Assembly (NCBI GenBank): GCA_009843735.1
Contig: VYCW01000128.1
Location: forward strand, 1 to 62,284
Reading direction: 5' to 3'
DNA length: 62,284 nt
Source: Acidimicrobiaceae bacterium
GTDB taxonomy: Bacteria > Actinomycetota > Acidimicrobiia > Acidimicrobiales > Aldehydirespiratoraceae
The notes under the pieces were generated by a model. The model was not told the origin of the DNA. It saw nothing but the letters and a program-made list of their open reading frames with translations, and ran no database searches. Position numbers and translations under genes: made by a program. Positions 12,295-20,777 of the stretch are shown piece by piece (positions within the stretch are counted from its first letter, which is position 1; the number at the start of each line of letters is the position of its first letter).

Positions 12295-13149
12295 GTGAGT
12301 GCCTTCGTCGTCATTGCGGGGATGTCGGGAGCGGGTCGCAGCCACGCGGCCAACAACCTCGAAGACCTCGGCTGGTTCGTGATGGACAACCTGCCGCCGT
12401 CGCTCATCCCGAAGGTGGCCGAACTGGCCGGGCCGCCAGGCACCGGCACCGACCGGCTGGCGCTGGTGGTGGGCAGCGGTCGCTACCACGATGAGGCCGC
12501 GGGCATGATCGACGACCTGCGGACCCAGATACCGGGTTTGCGGATCCTGTTCCTCGACGCGGCGACCGACGTGCTGGTGCGCAGGTACGAGTCCACCCGG
12601 CGCCGCCACCCGTTCTCGGAGACCGGCACGCTGGCCGAGGCCATCGAGGCCGAGCGGATCGCGCTGGAGCCGGTGCGGGCCACCGCTGACGTGGTCGTCG
12701 ACACCACCGAACTCAACGTCCACCAGCTGCGCGACCGCATGTCCGAGCTGTTCGACGAGGGCGAGGGTCACGCCATGCGGGTCACGGTCCTGTCGTTCGG
12801 TTACATGCACGGCATCCCGCTCGACGTCGACATGGTGATCGACTGCCGGTTCCTGCCCAACCCCTACTGGGTGGAGGACTTGAAGCCGCTCAGCGGCCTG
12901 GACGCCGCGGTCGTCGACTTCGTGATGGCCCAGCCGGTGACCGCAGAGTTCCTGGAGCGCATGGGGTCGCTGCTGGCCCTGCTGGTGCCCCAGTACGTGG
13001 CCGAGGGCAAGTCGTACCTCACGGTGGCATTCGGCTGCACCGGCGGCCGGCACCGCTCGGTGGCCGTGACTGAGCACTTCGCCAAGGAGCTCGCGGCAAT
13101 GGGCCACGAGCCGGCGGTGGTGCACCGCGACATCGACAAGGACAAGTGA
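12295..13149 (+). CDS. rapZ: RapZ/YvcJ-family nucleotide-binding protein
   Basis: 284 residues, the usual length. RapZ proteins bind nucleotides and, in enterobacteria, adapt RNase E to small RNAs; the actinobacterial role is less clear. Walker A is GMSGAGRS, with Arg in place of Lys. This is followed by EDLGWFVMDNLPPSLIP and the C-terminal CTGGRHRSVAV signature. I use the GTG at 12295 because homologues begin with this hydrophobic strand; an upstream in-frame GTG at 12244 would add 17 residues without similarity. The usual downstream neighbours yvcK and whiA are missing. Confidence 0.93.
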   Translation: MSAFVVIAGMSGAGRSHAANNLEDLGWFVMDNLPPSLIPKVAELAGPPGTGTDRLALVVGSGRYHDEAAGMIDDLRTQIPGLRILFLDAATDVLVRRYESTRRRHPFSETGTLAEAIEAERIALEPVRATADVVVDTTELNVHQLRDRMSELFDEGEGHAMRVTVLSFGYMHGIPLDVDMVIDCRFLPNPYWVEDLKPLSGLDAAVVDFVMAQPVTAEFLERMGSLLALLVPQYVAEGKSYLTVAFGCTGGRHRSVAVTEHFAKELAAMGHEPAVVHRDIDKDK

Positions 13150-13161
13150 CCGCCCGGCTCA

Positions 13162-13212
13162 CGAACTTCTGTCGCTTATCCACCTCTGCGGTGGATTATT
13201 GACAGGAGTTCG
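13162..13212 (+). terminator. Large stem-loop between rapZ and gap
   Basis: A 12-bp outer stem (13162-13173 with 13201-13212, one G-U wobble as RNA) encloses a 4x4 internal loop and a perfect 7-bp inner stem ATCCACC/GGTGGAT with a 5-nt loop. There is no U-tract, so it may be a factor-assisted terminator for the uvr-rapZ transcript or a leader structure for gap. The structure itself is plain in the sequence; its role is inferred. Confidence 0.5.
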
Positions 13213-13290
13213 ACGGCGCCTGTGGGAGGCCGATGACCAGCGCTCGGACATCCCCCCGGATGCGGCCCGGCTGGGCCTAGCCTCTGGCTC

Positions 13291-14301
13291 ATGAGCATTC
13301 GAGTAGGCATCAACGGCTTCGGCCGCATAGGCAGGAACTTCTACCGAGCCGCCCGGAGCCAGGGCGCCGACCTCGACGTGGTGGCCGTCAACGACCTCGG
13401 GTCGATCGAGACCATGGCCCATCTGCTGGCCTACGACTCGGTCCACGGCCGTCTCGGGTCCGGCGTGTCGGTCGACGGGGACGTGCTGAGCGTCGGGGAC
13501 GACTCGCTGCGGGTGCTGTCGGTGCGCAACCCCGAGGAGCTGCCGTGGGGCGATCTCGGAGTGGACGTGGTGGTGGAGTCCACCGGCATCTTCACCAAGC
13601 GCGACGCCGCGGCCCGCCACCTCGACGGGGGTGCTCCCCGGGTGCTGGTCTCGGCGCCCTGCTCGGGGGCGGACGCCACCTTCGTGGTCGGCGTCAACGA
13701 CGACCAGTTCGACCCGGAGGTGCACACCGTGGTGTCGAACGCGTCGTGCACCACCAACTGCTTCGTGCCCATGGTCAAGGTGCTCGACGACGCCTTCGGG
13801 GTCGATCGGGGCCTGATGACCACCGTCCACGCCTACACCGGCGATCAGGCCCTGGTGGACGGTCCCCATTCCGACCTGCGCCGGGCCCGCGGCGCCGCTG
13901 TGAACATCGTGCCGACCTCCACCGGCGCGGCCCGGGCCACCGGGCTGGTGCTGCAAGCGATGCAGGGACGCCTCGACGGGATCTCCCTCAGGGTGCCCAT
14001 CCCCGACGGCTCCATCACCGACTTCACGGCCAGGCTGGCCGCCGAGCCCAGCGTCGACGCGATCAACCAGGCCTTCGCCGAGGCCGCCGCCGACGGTCCG
14101 CTGGCCGGTGTGCTCGACTACAGCGAGGCCCCACTGGTGTCGGCCGACATCGTCGGCTCGCCCGCATCCTGCACCTTCGACGCGGGGCTGACCATGGCCA
14201 TGGGCGACCTGGTGAAGGTCAACGGCTGGTACGACAACGAGTGGGGCTACTCGAACCGGCTGGTGGACATGGCCAAGATCGTCGGCGCGGCCAACCTCTG
14301 A
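13291..14301 (+). CDS. gap: Glyceraldehyde-3-phosphate dehydrogenase, type I
   Basis: 336 residues, full length. NAD-binding GINGFGRIGR is at the N-terminus, catalytic Cys153 lies in SNASCTTNC, and the C-terminal signature NGWYDNEWGYSNRL is intact. It catalyses oxidative phosphorylation of glyceraldehyde-3-phosphate in glycolysis. ATG start. It heads the gap-pgk-tpiA-secG unit, with the rapZ-gap stem-loop in its upstream region. Confidence 0.98.
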   Translation: MSIRVGINGFGRIGRNFYRAARSQGADLDVVAVNDLGSIETMAHLLAYDSVHGRLGSGVSVDGDVLSVGDDSLRVLSVRNPEELPWGDLGVDVVVESTGIFTKRDAAARHLDGGAPRVLVSAPCSGADATFVVGVNDDQFDPEVHTVVSNASCTTNCFVPMVKVLDDAFGVDRGLMTTVHAYTGDQALVDGPHSDLRRARGAAVNIVPTSTGAARATGLVLQAMQGRLDGISLRVPIPDGSITDFTARLAAEPSVDAINQAFAEAAADGPLAGVLDYSEAPLVSADIVGSPASCTFDAGLTMAMGDLVKVNGWYDNEWGYSNRLVDMAKIVGAANL

Positions 14302-14329
14302 GCGGTCGCGCCGCCGTATCGCCCAGCCT

Positions 14330-15452
14330 GTGCTGCCCGTTCCCTGTCTGGAGGACCTGGGCGCGCTGGAGGGCCGCTCGGTACTGGTGCGGGTCGACTT
14401 CAACGTCCCGCTCACCAACGGCACGGAGATCGCCGACGACCTGCGCATCCGGGCTGCGCTTCCCACGCTGCGCTGGCTGCTGGCCCGCGGGGCGACCGTC
14501 ACCGCCTGCACCCATCTGGGCCGCCCGAAGGGACGACCCGATCCCCGCTACTCGGTGCAGCCGGTCCGCCGGCGGCTGGAGGAGCTGGCCGCGGAGGTGG
14601 AGCTGCTCGAGAACCTGCGCTTCGAGCCGGGCGAGACCGCCAACGATCCGGGTCTCGCCGAGCGCCTGGTGGAGGGCCACGACGCCTACGTGAACGACGC
14701 CTTCGGGGCGTCGCACCGGGCTCATGCCTCCATCGTGGGCCCGCCCCGATGGCTGCCGTCGGCCGCGGGCCGGCTGCTGGCCCGGGAGGTGGAGGTGCTG
14801 GGCGGCCTGCGGGACGCGCCCCGGCGGCCGTTCGTGGCCGTGCTGGGCGGGGCCAAGGTGTCGGACAAGCTCGGCGTGATCGACGCGCTGCTGGAGACGG
14901 TGGACTCCCTGGTGATCGGCGGGGCCATGTGCTTCACGTTCCTCAAGGCGCAGGGACACAGCGTGGGTGCCTCGCTGTGCGAGGACTCGATGGTGCAGCG
15001 CTGCCGGGAGCTTCTCGCGGGCCCGACCTCGGTCCATCTTCCCTATGACCTGACCGCACTCGGTCCCGGCGGTGTGCCCGGCGACCCGGGCGCGGGCGGG
15101 GACGTGCGCCAGATCGGAGCGAGCGTCCCCGACGGCTGGATGGGGGTGGACATCGGGCCCGGCAGCGCGGCCGCTTTCGGCGACGTGATCCACGAGGCGG
15201 GAACGGTGCTGTGGAACGGCCCGATGGGAGTGTTCGAGGACCTCCGCTTCGGCGGCGGGACCGGCGCGGTGGCCGCAGCCATGGCCGAGACCCGGGCCTT
15301 CACCGTGGTCGGCGGGGGCGACAGCGCGGCCGCGGCCCGGCGCTTCGGCGTGGACCGCGACATGGACCATGTGTCCACCGGCGGGGGAGCGTCGCTGGAG
15401 CTGATAGAGAAGGGCGACCTGCCGGGGCTGGCGGCACTGAGAGGAGCATCCA

Positions 15453-15463
<11 letters not shown>
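14330..15463 (+). CDS. pgk: Phosphoglycerate kinase
   Basis: 377 residues, slightly shorter than the usual 390-400. It transfers phosphate from 1,3-bisphosphoglycerate to ADP. Signature VLVRVDFNVPL is at the N-terminus, followed by THLGRPKG, FVAVLGGAKVSDKL, LWNGPMGVFE and the terminal GGGDSAAA and STGGGASLELIE loops. GTG start 28 nt after gap; its end overlaps the tpiA start by 11 nt. Confidence 0.97.
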
Positions 15464-16286
<823 letters not shown>

Positions 16287-16349
16287 GCCACCGGCGCGCT
16301 GCGGCGGGACGTGACGGCAGCGGAGCGGGGCACTGGTAGCCTCAGCGCC

Positions 16350-16574
16350 GTGATCTGGTTCATCGCCCCGGTGCAGGTGATCTCCGCGCTCGTGCTGGTG
16401 TTCCTGGTGCTGCTCCACAGCGGCAAGGGCGGCGGTCTGTCGGACATGTTCGGCGGCGGACTCGGTGCCCAGGCAGCCGGATCCACGGTGGTTGAGCGCA
16501 ACCTGGACCGCATCACCGTCATCGCCGCTCTGGTCTTCGCCTTCTCGTCCATCTCCTACTCGCTCGTCGCCTGA
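16350..16574 (+). CDS. secG: Preprotein translocase subunit SecG
   Basis: 74 residues with two membrane segments (FIAPVQVISALVLVFLVLL and the C-terminal VIAALVFAFSSISYSLV) flanking the conserved loop LLHSGKGGGLSDMFGGG. SecG helps SecYE drive protein export across the cytoplasmic membrane. GTG start chosen because the first helix begins directly after it. Its position after tpiA is the common actinobacterial arrangement. Confidence 0.92.
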   Translation: MIWFIAPVQVISALVLVFLVLLHSGKGGGLSDMFGGGLGAQAAGSTVVERNLDRITVIAALVFAFSSISYSLVA

Positions 16575-16621
16575 GCTGAGCGAGAGCCGCAGGTTCTCGG
16601 GCCTCGAGCGTCCTCAGGCGA

Positions 16622-17305
16622 TCAGGCGACCGTGAAGGCGGCGACCTGGGCCATGTGACTGGGCTCGCTGCCGTCGGCGCCCTCCCACCCCTGGCAAAGC
16701 ATCACCTCCAGGCCTTCGATCACGCCGTCCGCCGCGTAACGCTCGAAGCGGTCCCCGAATCCCTGCGTCTCGAAGATGGCAGAGTTGACTGCGATCACAC
16801 CGGCCGAACCGGGTTGGGCCACCCGGAGCAGTTCCGACAGCGCTTCAGGCCCGAGATGGCCATGGGTAAAGGCGCCACAACTCAACACGCCCGAGTAGCT
16901 GTCGGACTCCAGGTCGATCGCGCCGGTGAGGTCGGCCACGATGAGGCCGCGGTACACGCTTTCACCGTCCGGCCGCGACAGGCTGCGAGCCCTGGCCAAC
17001 ATCTCCGGCGAGATGTCGATGCCGTCGATCGGCGCGACCCCGAGCCGGCACAGCTCCAATCCCACCCTGCCGGTGCCGCATCCCGCATCGAGAACCGCCC
17101 CTCCGCGTGGCGACCACCGCTCGCTGAAGATCTCAGCTACCAGCCGCGCCGCGATGTAGCGGTTCGCCTCCAGGAACTGGTCGTAGGTGGCGGCCCACTT
17201 GGCGTACAGTTGCCGGTTGTCGTCGGGGCTCCGGACCGCGTACGCCGCCTTGAGGCAGGCCGCCAGCTCGACTGTGGACTCCGGTGGTGATTGCTCGTTG
17301 GCCAT
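16622..17305 (-). CDS. Class I SAM methyltransferase, tandem copy 2
   Basis: 227 residues. SAM-binding motif I is VLDAGCGTGRVGLEL, followed by DGIDISPEML (motif II, acidic residue) and the FTHGHLGPEAL region. An N-terminal YAKWAATYDQFL segment resembles the TPR-associated or Williams-Beuren-type methyltransferases, which act on small molecules or proteins. It is the same length as, and collinear in sequence with, the upstream gene at 17381-18064, so the two are tandem duplicates. Substrate unknown. Confidence 0.85.
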   Translation of the reverse strand: MANEQSPPESTVELAACLKAAYAVRSPDDNRQLYAKWAATYDQFLEANRYIAARLVAEIFSERWSPRGGAVLDAGCGTGRVGLELCRLGVAPIDGIDISPEMLARARSLSRPDGESVYRGLIVADLTGAIDLESDSYSGVLSCGAFTHGHLGPEALSELLRVAQPGSAGVIAVNSAIFETQGFGDRFERYAADGVIEGLEVMLCQGWEGADGSEPSHMAQVAAFTVA

Positions 17306-17380
17306 CTACTGGAACCTACCGGTCTACTCATCAACGACCGCTGTCTTCCTCCACGCGGCGTGGGCAGCCCGCGACTCGTG

Positions 17381-18064
17381 TCAGCGGACGACGAACACCG
17401 CGATCTGGGCCATGTGGTCGGGCTCGCTGCCGTCGGCATCCTCGTACATGGGCCGCAGGGCAAGTTCCAGGCCGCCGATGGCACGGTCCGCCGAGTACCG
17501 GTCCAAGTGATCGCGGAACCCGTGCCCGTCGAAGTGGGCGGCGTTGATGCCGATAGAGCAGGCTGCGCCGGGCCGTGCGATCCGCAGCAGCTCGGCCAGC
17601 CCTTCGGGTCCCACGTGACCGTGGGTGAACGTTCCGGAGCTGACGATCCCCGCGTAGCTGTCCGAAGGGACTTCGAGCGGCCTGGTCAGATCGGCCTCGA
17701 TGAGCTGCCGGTAGACGGGGCTGCCGTCGGGTCCGGTCCGCTGCCGGGCCTTGTCCATCATCTCCGGCGAGATGTCGAGGCCGTCGATCACCGCCACGCC
17801 CATCCGGCGCAGTTCCACACCCACGACGCCGGTACCGCACCCGACGTCCAGAACGGGCTCGCCCCCGGCCGAGGACCGCTCGCAGAAGAACTCGGCGACC
17901 TGACGAGCGTAGATGTAGCGGCTCTGGTCCAGGAAGCCGTCGTAGGTGTCGGCCCACTTGGCGTACAGCGCACGGTTGTCGTCAGGAGTCTCGACCGAGT
18001 ACGCCTCCTCGAGCCCGAAGTCGCTCGCGCCCCCGGCCTCGCCCAGACTCAGTTCACCGTCCAT
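17381..18064 (-). CDS. Class I SAM methyltransferase, tandem copy 1
   Basis: 227 residues, paralogous to the next gene on this strand. Shared blocks are DDNRALYAKWADTYDGFL, VLDVGCGTGVVGVEL, DGLDISPEMM, SGTFTHGHVGPEGL and the C-terminal ADGSEPDHMAQIAVF. Motif I and the post-I acidic residue are intact, so it should be active. The 76-bp gap to the second copy contains no clear terminator. Substrate unknown; duplication with divergence suggests related but distinct acceptors. Confidence 0.85.
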   Translation of the reverse strand: MDGELSLGEAGGASDFGLEEAYSVETPDDNRALYAKWADTYDGFLDQSRYIYARQVAEFFCERSSAGGEPVLDVGCGTGVVGVELRRMGVAVIDGLDISPEMMDKARQRTGPDGSPVYRQLIEADLTRPLEVPSDSYAGIVSSGTFTHGHVGPEGLAELLRIARPGAACSIGINAAHFDGHGFRDHLDRYSADRAIGGLELALRPMYEDADGSEPDHMAQIAVFVVR

Positions 18065-18152
18065 GGGCCGGAGATGTTAACTCCGGCAGGCGACACCCCC
18101 GGCGGTGGCGCCAGCACCGACTGCTCTGCCTGTCTGGCAGCGGTCGTGACGG

Positions 18153-18326
18153 CTAGGCGGGTTGGGCGGGGCGGCGGTTCTCCCATTCGGCGAGCTGGCG
18201 ACGCACCCTCTCGACGTCCTCGCGACTGACAGGCCGGGAGATCGAGACGTGTTCGTCGCCGGCCCTGACGGTGAAGCGGAAGCCTCCGGAGGAGGCGGGG
18301 ACTGGGCCGCTGCCGTTGTTGGTCAT
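18153..18326 (-). CDS. Small hypothetical protein coupled to DUF3467 gene
   Basis: 57 residues, with hydrophilic ends and no membrane segment. It begins MTNNGSGPVPASSGG, then has a predicted strand FRFTVRAGDEHVSISRPV and a charged helix REDVERVRRQLAEWENRR. Its ATG overlaps the stop of the upstream DUF3467 gene (ATGA), and a perfect GGAGGA site lies 4 nt before it inside that gene, so translation is coupled and the reading frame is very likely real. No family recognised. Short length makes it easy to miss. Confidence 0.75.
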   Translation of the reverse strand: MTNNGSGPVPASSGGFRFTVRAGDEHVSISRPVSREDVERVRRQLAEWENRRPAQPA

Positions 18327-18616
18327 GTTTCCTCCTTAGGTGGTCGCGGCGTTATCCGCCCGTGTTGCTGCTCATACCGGTCGATGTTGGCCGACATGGC
18401 TTGAACGATCCGGAACATGGCACTGATGGGGATCTTCATTCGCGCCACCACCAGCACATCGTGGGCGTCGCCGTCATGAGTCGGTGAACGGTGCGACGTG
18501 AAGTCAATCGTGAACTCATGCGGGGTGTTCCACACGAGCGCGCCGTTGGCGTAGGTGCCGCCCATGGGAACCGATTCACTGAACGTGACATCCATGACTA
18601 TATCATCTGATGCCAT
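18323..18616 (-). CDS. DUF3467 domain-containing protein
   Basis: 97 residues. The segment GTYANGALVWNTPHEFTIDF and the following hydrophobic strand VLVVARMKIPISAMFRIVQAM match the DUF3467 family, found widely in bacteria and without assigned function. The start at MASDDIV is preferred because upstream in-frame residues are basic and non-homologous. Its end carries the ribosome-binding site of the small coupled gene. It is divergent from the CDF transporter gene. Confidence 0.75.
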   Translation of the reverse strand: MASDDIVMDVTFSESVPMGGTYANGALVWNTPHEFTIDFTSHRSPTHDGDAHDVLVVARMKIPISAMFRIVQAMSANIDRYEQQHGRITPRPPKEET

Positions 18617-18734
18617 GTTATGTACTCTACAGGGTTGGCATCTTCTTGTGCAACACATCTCCGATCGCCTTGGAATACGCCGCGATAGGTTCCCGGTTAT
18701 AGCCAACGCAGACGCTGAGCGAGGTAAGGGCTGG

Positions 18735-19370
18735 ATGGCGCGGACAAGGCCCATGACTCGAGATCGGGCCGTGACCCGTCAAAAGTGGCTGACGGCTGCC
18801 ACCATCGGCTGGAACACCGTCGAGGGCGTGGTCGCCATCGCTGCGGGTGTCGCCGCGGGGTCGGTCAGCCTCATCGGCTTCGGCCTGGACTCCGGCGTCG
18901 AGGTCTCGGCCGCGCTGATCCTGACATGGCGACTGGCCCAGGAGCGTCGCACCGGCTGCAAGCAGGACGCCGACAAGCGGGCCCAGCACCTGATCGCAGT
19001 GAGCTTCGCGGCCCTAGCCCTCTACGTCGGGGTGGAGTCGGTACGCGACCTGATCCTGGTCGACCAGCCCGAAGAGTCGCTGCTGGGCATCTTCATAGCC
19101 GCCCTGTCGCTTATGGTGATGCCGTCGCTGGCCCGGTTCAAGCGCCGGCTGGCCCCGCTTATCGGTTCGAAAGCGGTGGAGGCTGAAGCGACCCAGACCA
19201 TGCTGTGCGCGCTCATGTCGGGGGGACTGCTCATCGGGCTGGGCGCCAACGCGGCTCTCGGATGGTGGTGGGCCGACCCGCTGGCAGGGCTGTTCATTGC
19301 CTCACTGGCGGGTTACGAGACCGTCTCGGTTTGGCGGGCCGACTCGCTCGAGGACACCTGCTGCGGCTGA
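18735..19370 (+). CDS. Cation-efflux (CDF) family transporter, short form
   Basis: 211 residues with five to six hydrophobic segments. The first, WNTVEGVVAIAAGVAAGSVSLIGFGLDSGVEVSAALIL, carries the metal-site aspartate of CDF proteins, and the last, WWADPLAGLFIASLAG, carries the second. CDF proteins export Zn, Co, Fe or Mn across the inner membrane. The usual cytoplasmic C-terminal domain is absent. ATG at 18735 follows GAGGTAAGGG. The metal is not predictable. Confidence 0.82.
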   Translation: MARTRPMTRDRAVTRQKWLTAATIGWNTVEGVVAIAAGVAAGSVSLIGFGLDSGVEVSAALILTWRLAQERRTGCKQDADKRAQHLIAVSFAALALYVGVESVRDLILVDQPEESLLGIFIAALSLMVMPSLARFKRRLAPLIGSKAVEAEATQTMLCALMSGGLLIGLGANAALGWWWADPLAGLFIASLAGYETVSVWRADSLEDTCCG

Positions 19371-19421
19371 GTTCGGGGCCGTGGTGGCGGGCACGCCCGC
19401 CGCTAGCATCGGACAGCCCAC

Positions 19422-19509
19422 GTCGGAGTGGCGGAATTGGCAGACGCGCTAGCTTGAGGGGCTAGTGCCCTTATTGGGCGTGGGGGTTCAAGTCCCCCCT
19501 CCGACACCA
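19422..19509 (+). tRNA. tRNA-Leu (anticodon GAG)
   Basis: Complete cloverleaf: acceptor arms GTCGGAG/CTCCGAC, D arm starting at GCGGAATTGGCAGACGC, anticodon stem CTAGC/GCTAG with loop TTGAGGG (anticodon GAG at 19456-19458), the long variable arm expected for class II tRNA-Leu, T arm with GGTTCAAGTCC, discriminator A and encoded CCA at the 3' end. Confidence 0.97.
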
Positions 19510-19547
19510 GCAACGTCCCTGGCCAGAGCGTCCCCGGACAGGAAGAA

Positions 19548-20624
19548 CTAGCCGGCGGACCGTGGTGCTGTGACCGACCCTCGCTCGATTAGCGGGCATG
19601 GGAGGACCATCTGGGCAGGTTCGTCCGGTAGGTCATCGGTCAGCAGGTAGCTCACAGCCCAGTGCCCCATCGCGTAGTGGGGCAGGGCCATCGTCGTCAG
19701 TGGCGGCACGACCTCAGCGGCGATGAGCTGTTGATCGTCGAACCCGACGACCGAGAGATCCTCCGGGATCCGGAGACCACGGTCACGAGCAGTCTGGTAG
19801 ACGCCCATCGCGGTCTGATCGTTGTAGCAGAAGACCGCTGTCGGAGGATCGTCCAGGTCAAGGAGGTCGCCGACTGCGGCCCGCCCCCCGCTGGTCGAGG
19901 AGACGCCGACGGCGACCAGATCGTCGTCGATCGCAATCGAGTGCGCACCGAGCGCGTCGCGGTAGCCCGACAGACGCGCCGGCGGCGCGGCGCTCGGGTA
20001 GTCGGTCGTGACGAATCCGACCCGTCGATGCCCGTATCCGATGAGATGATCAGTTGCGGCGAAGGCCGCACCGTGTTCGTCGGGGACTACAGAGGGCAAG
20101 GACCCGTCGGCGACGCAGGCGTCCAGCAGGACGGCGCGGGTCTCCTTCAGCGCCGGAGGTGGAGTGAGCACTCGATGGAACATCGCGGCGAGGACGATCC
20201 CGTCCACCTGCCGTTCGAGCATCTGGTCGATGGCCGCAGACTCCAGCTCGGCGTGCTCGGGATGGTCGACGGCTCCGGTGTTGACGATGAGCAGCAGCCG
20301 TCCTGCTTCCCAGGCGGCATCCTGAGCCCCCTTGATCATCTGGTTGGCGAAGGGAGTGGTGGCGACGTCGTCGGACACGAACCCGATGGTGTCGGTTCGA
20401 TCGAGGCGCATCGCCCTGGCCAGACGGTTGGTGCGATACCCGACTTGGCGGATGGCGTCGTGGATGCGCTCCTGGGTGGCGACCGGGATCCCGCAGTTCT
20501 CGGGGTCATTCAGGACGAGTGAGACAGCGCTCTGGGAGACACCAGCCACCCGGGCGACATCATGCATGGATGGTCGGCGCTGGCGCTTCGAGGGCTCCCG
20601 GTCCCCTTCTGACGCGTTCGTCAC
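19548..20624 (-). CDS. LacI-family transcriptional regulator
   Basis: 358 residues. N-terminal helix-turn-helix and hinge (MHDVARVAGVSQSAVSLVLND, about residues 19-40), then a periplasmic-binding-protein-like sensor domain with TIGFVSDDVATTPF, GYGHRRVGFVT and ICxDDQ-type VFCYNDQTAMG segments. Divergent from the sugar ABC operon, so it probably represses that operon and itself until a saccharide, perhaps a fructoside given the GH32 gene, binds. The operator is likely within 20625-20777. Confidence 0.93.
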   Translation of the reverse strand: MTNASEGDREPSKRQRRPSMHDVARVAGVSQSAVSLVLNDPENCGIPVATQERIHDAIRQVGYRTNRLARAMRLDRTDTIGFVSDDVATTPFANQMIKGAQDAAWEAGRLLLIVNTGAVDHPEHAELESAAIDQMLERQVDGIVLAAMFHRVLTPPPALKETRAVLLDACVADGSLPSVVPDEHGAAFAATDHLIGYGHRRVGFVTTDYPSAAPPARLSGYRDALGAHSIAIDDDLVAVGVSSTSGGRAAVGDLLDLDDPPTAVFCYNDQTAMGVYQTARDRGLRIPEDLSVVGFDDQQLIAAEVVPPLTTMALPHYAMGHWAVSYLLTDDLPDEPAQMVLPCPLIERGSVTAPRSAG

Positions 20625-20668
20625 GGGTTCCGAGGGTACCTGATCACACTCCCGCGGCCTCTTGCGCC

Positions 20669-20697
20669 TTGCAATTGGATCGTATTACTGTTACATA
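20669..20697 (+). promoter_or_regulatory. Predicted promoter of the sugar ABC operon
   Basis: TTGCAA (20669-20674), a 17-nt spacer and TACATA (20692-20697) resemble a sigma70-type promoter. The -10 half overlaps a tandem 13-bp repeat that could bind the LacI regulator. This AT-rich patch stands out against very GC-rich surroundings. Predicted only. Confidence 0.4.
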
Positions 20698-20713
20698 TTA
20701 CTGTTACATATTA
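20684..20713. repeat. Perfect tandem 13-bp repeat, candidate operator
   Basis: ATTACTGTTACAT occurs twice back to back (20684-20696, 20697-20709), followed by ATTA, the start of a third unit. It sits between the divergent lacI-type and binding-protein genes and overlaps the predicted -10 element. Confidence 0.7.
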
Positions 20714-20777
20714 GGACGTGGATCGCCGACGACCAGTCGCGGTTGATCCCGACGAGAGGAGAAGGAGACCAACTCCG

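Noticed and set aside
19422-20624. Sugar locus as a genomic island inserted at tRNA-Leu
   Set aside because: No duplicated tRNA 3' end, no integrase and no change in base composition after the tRNA.
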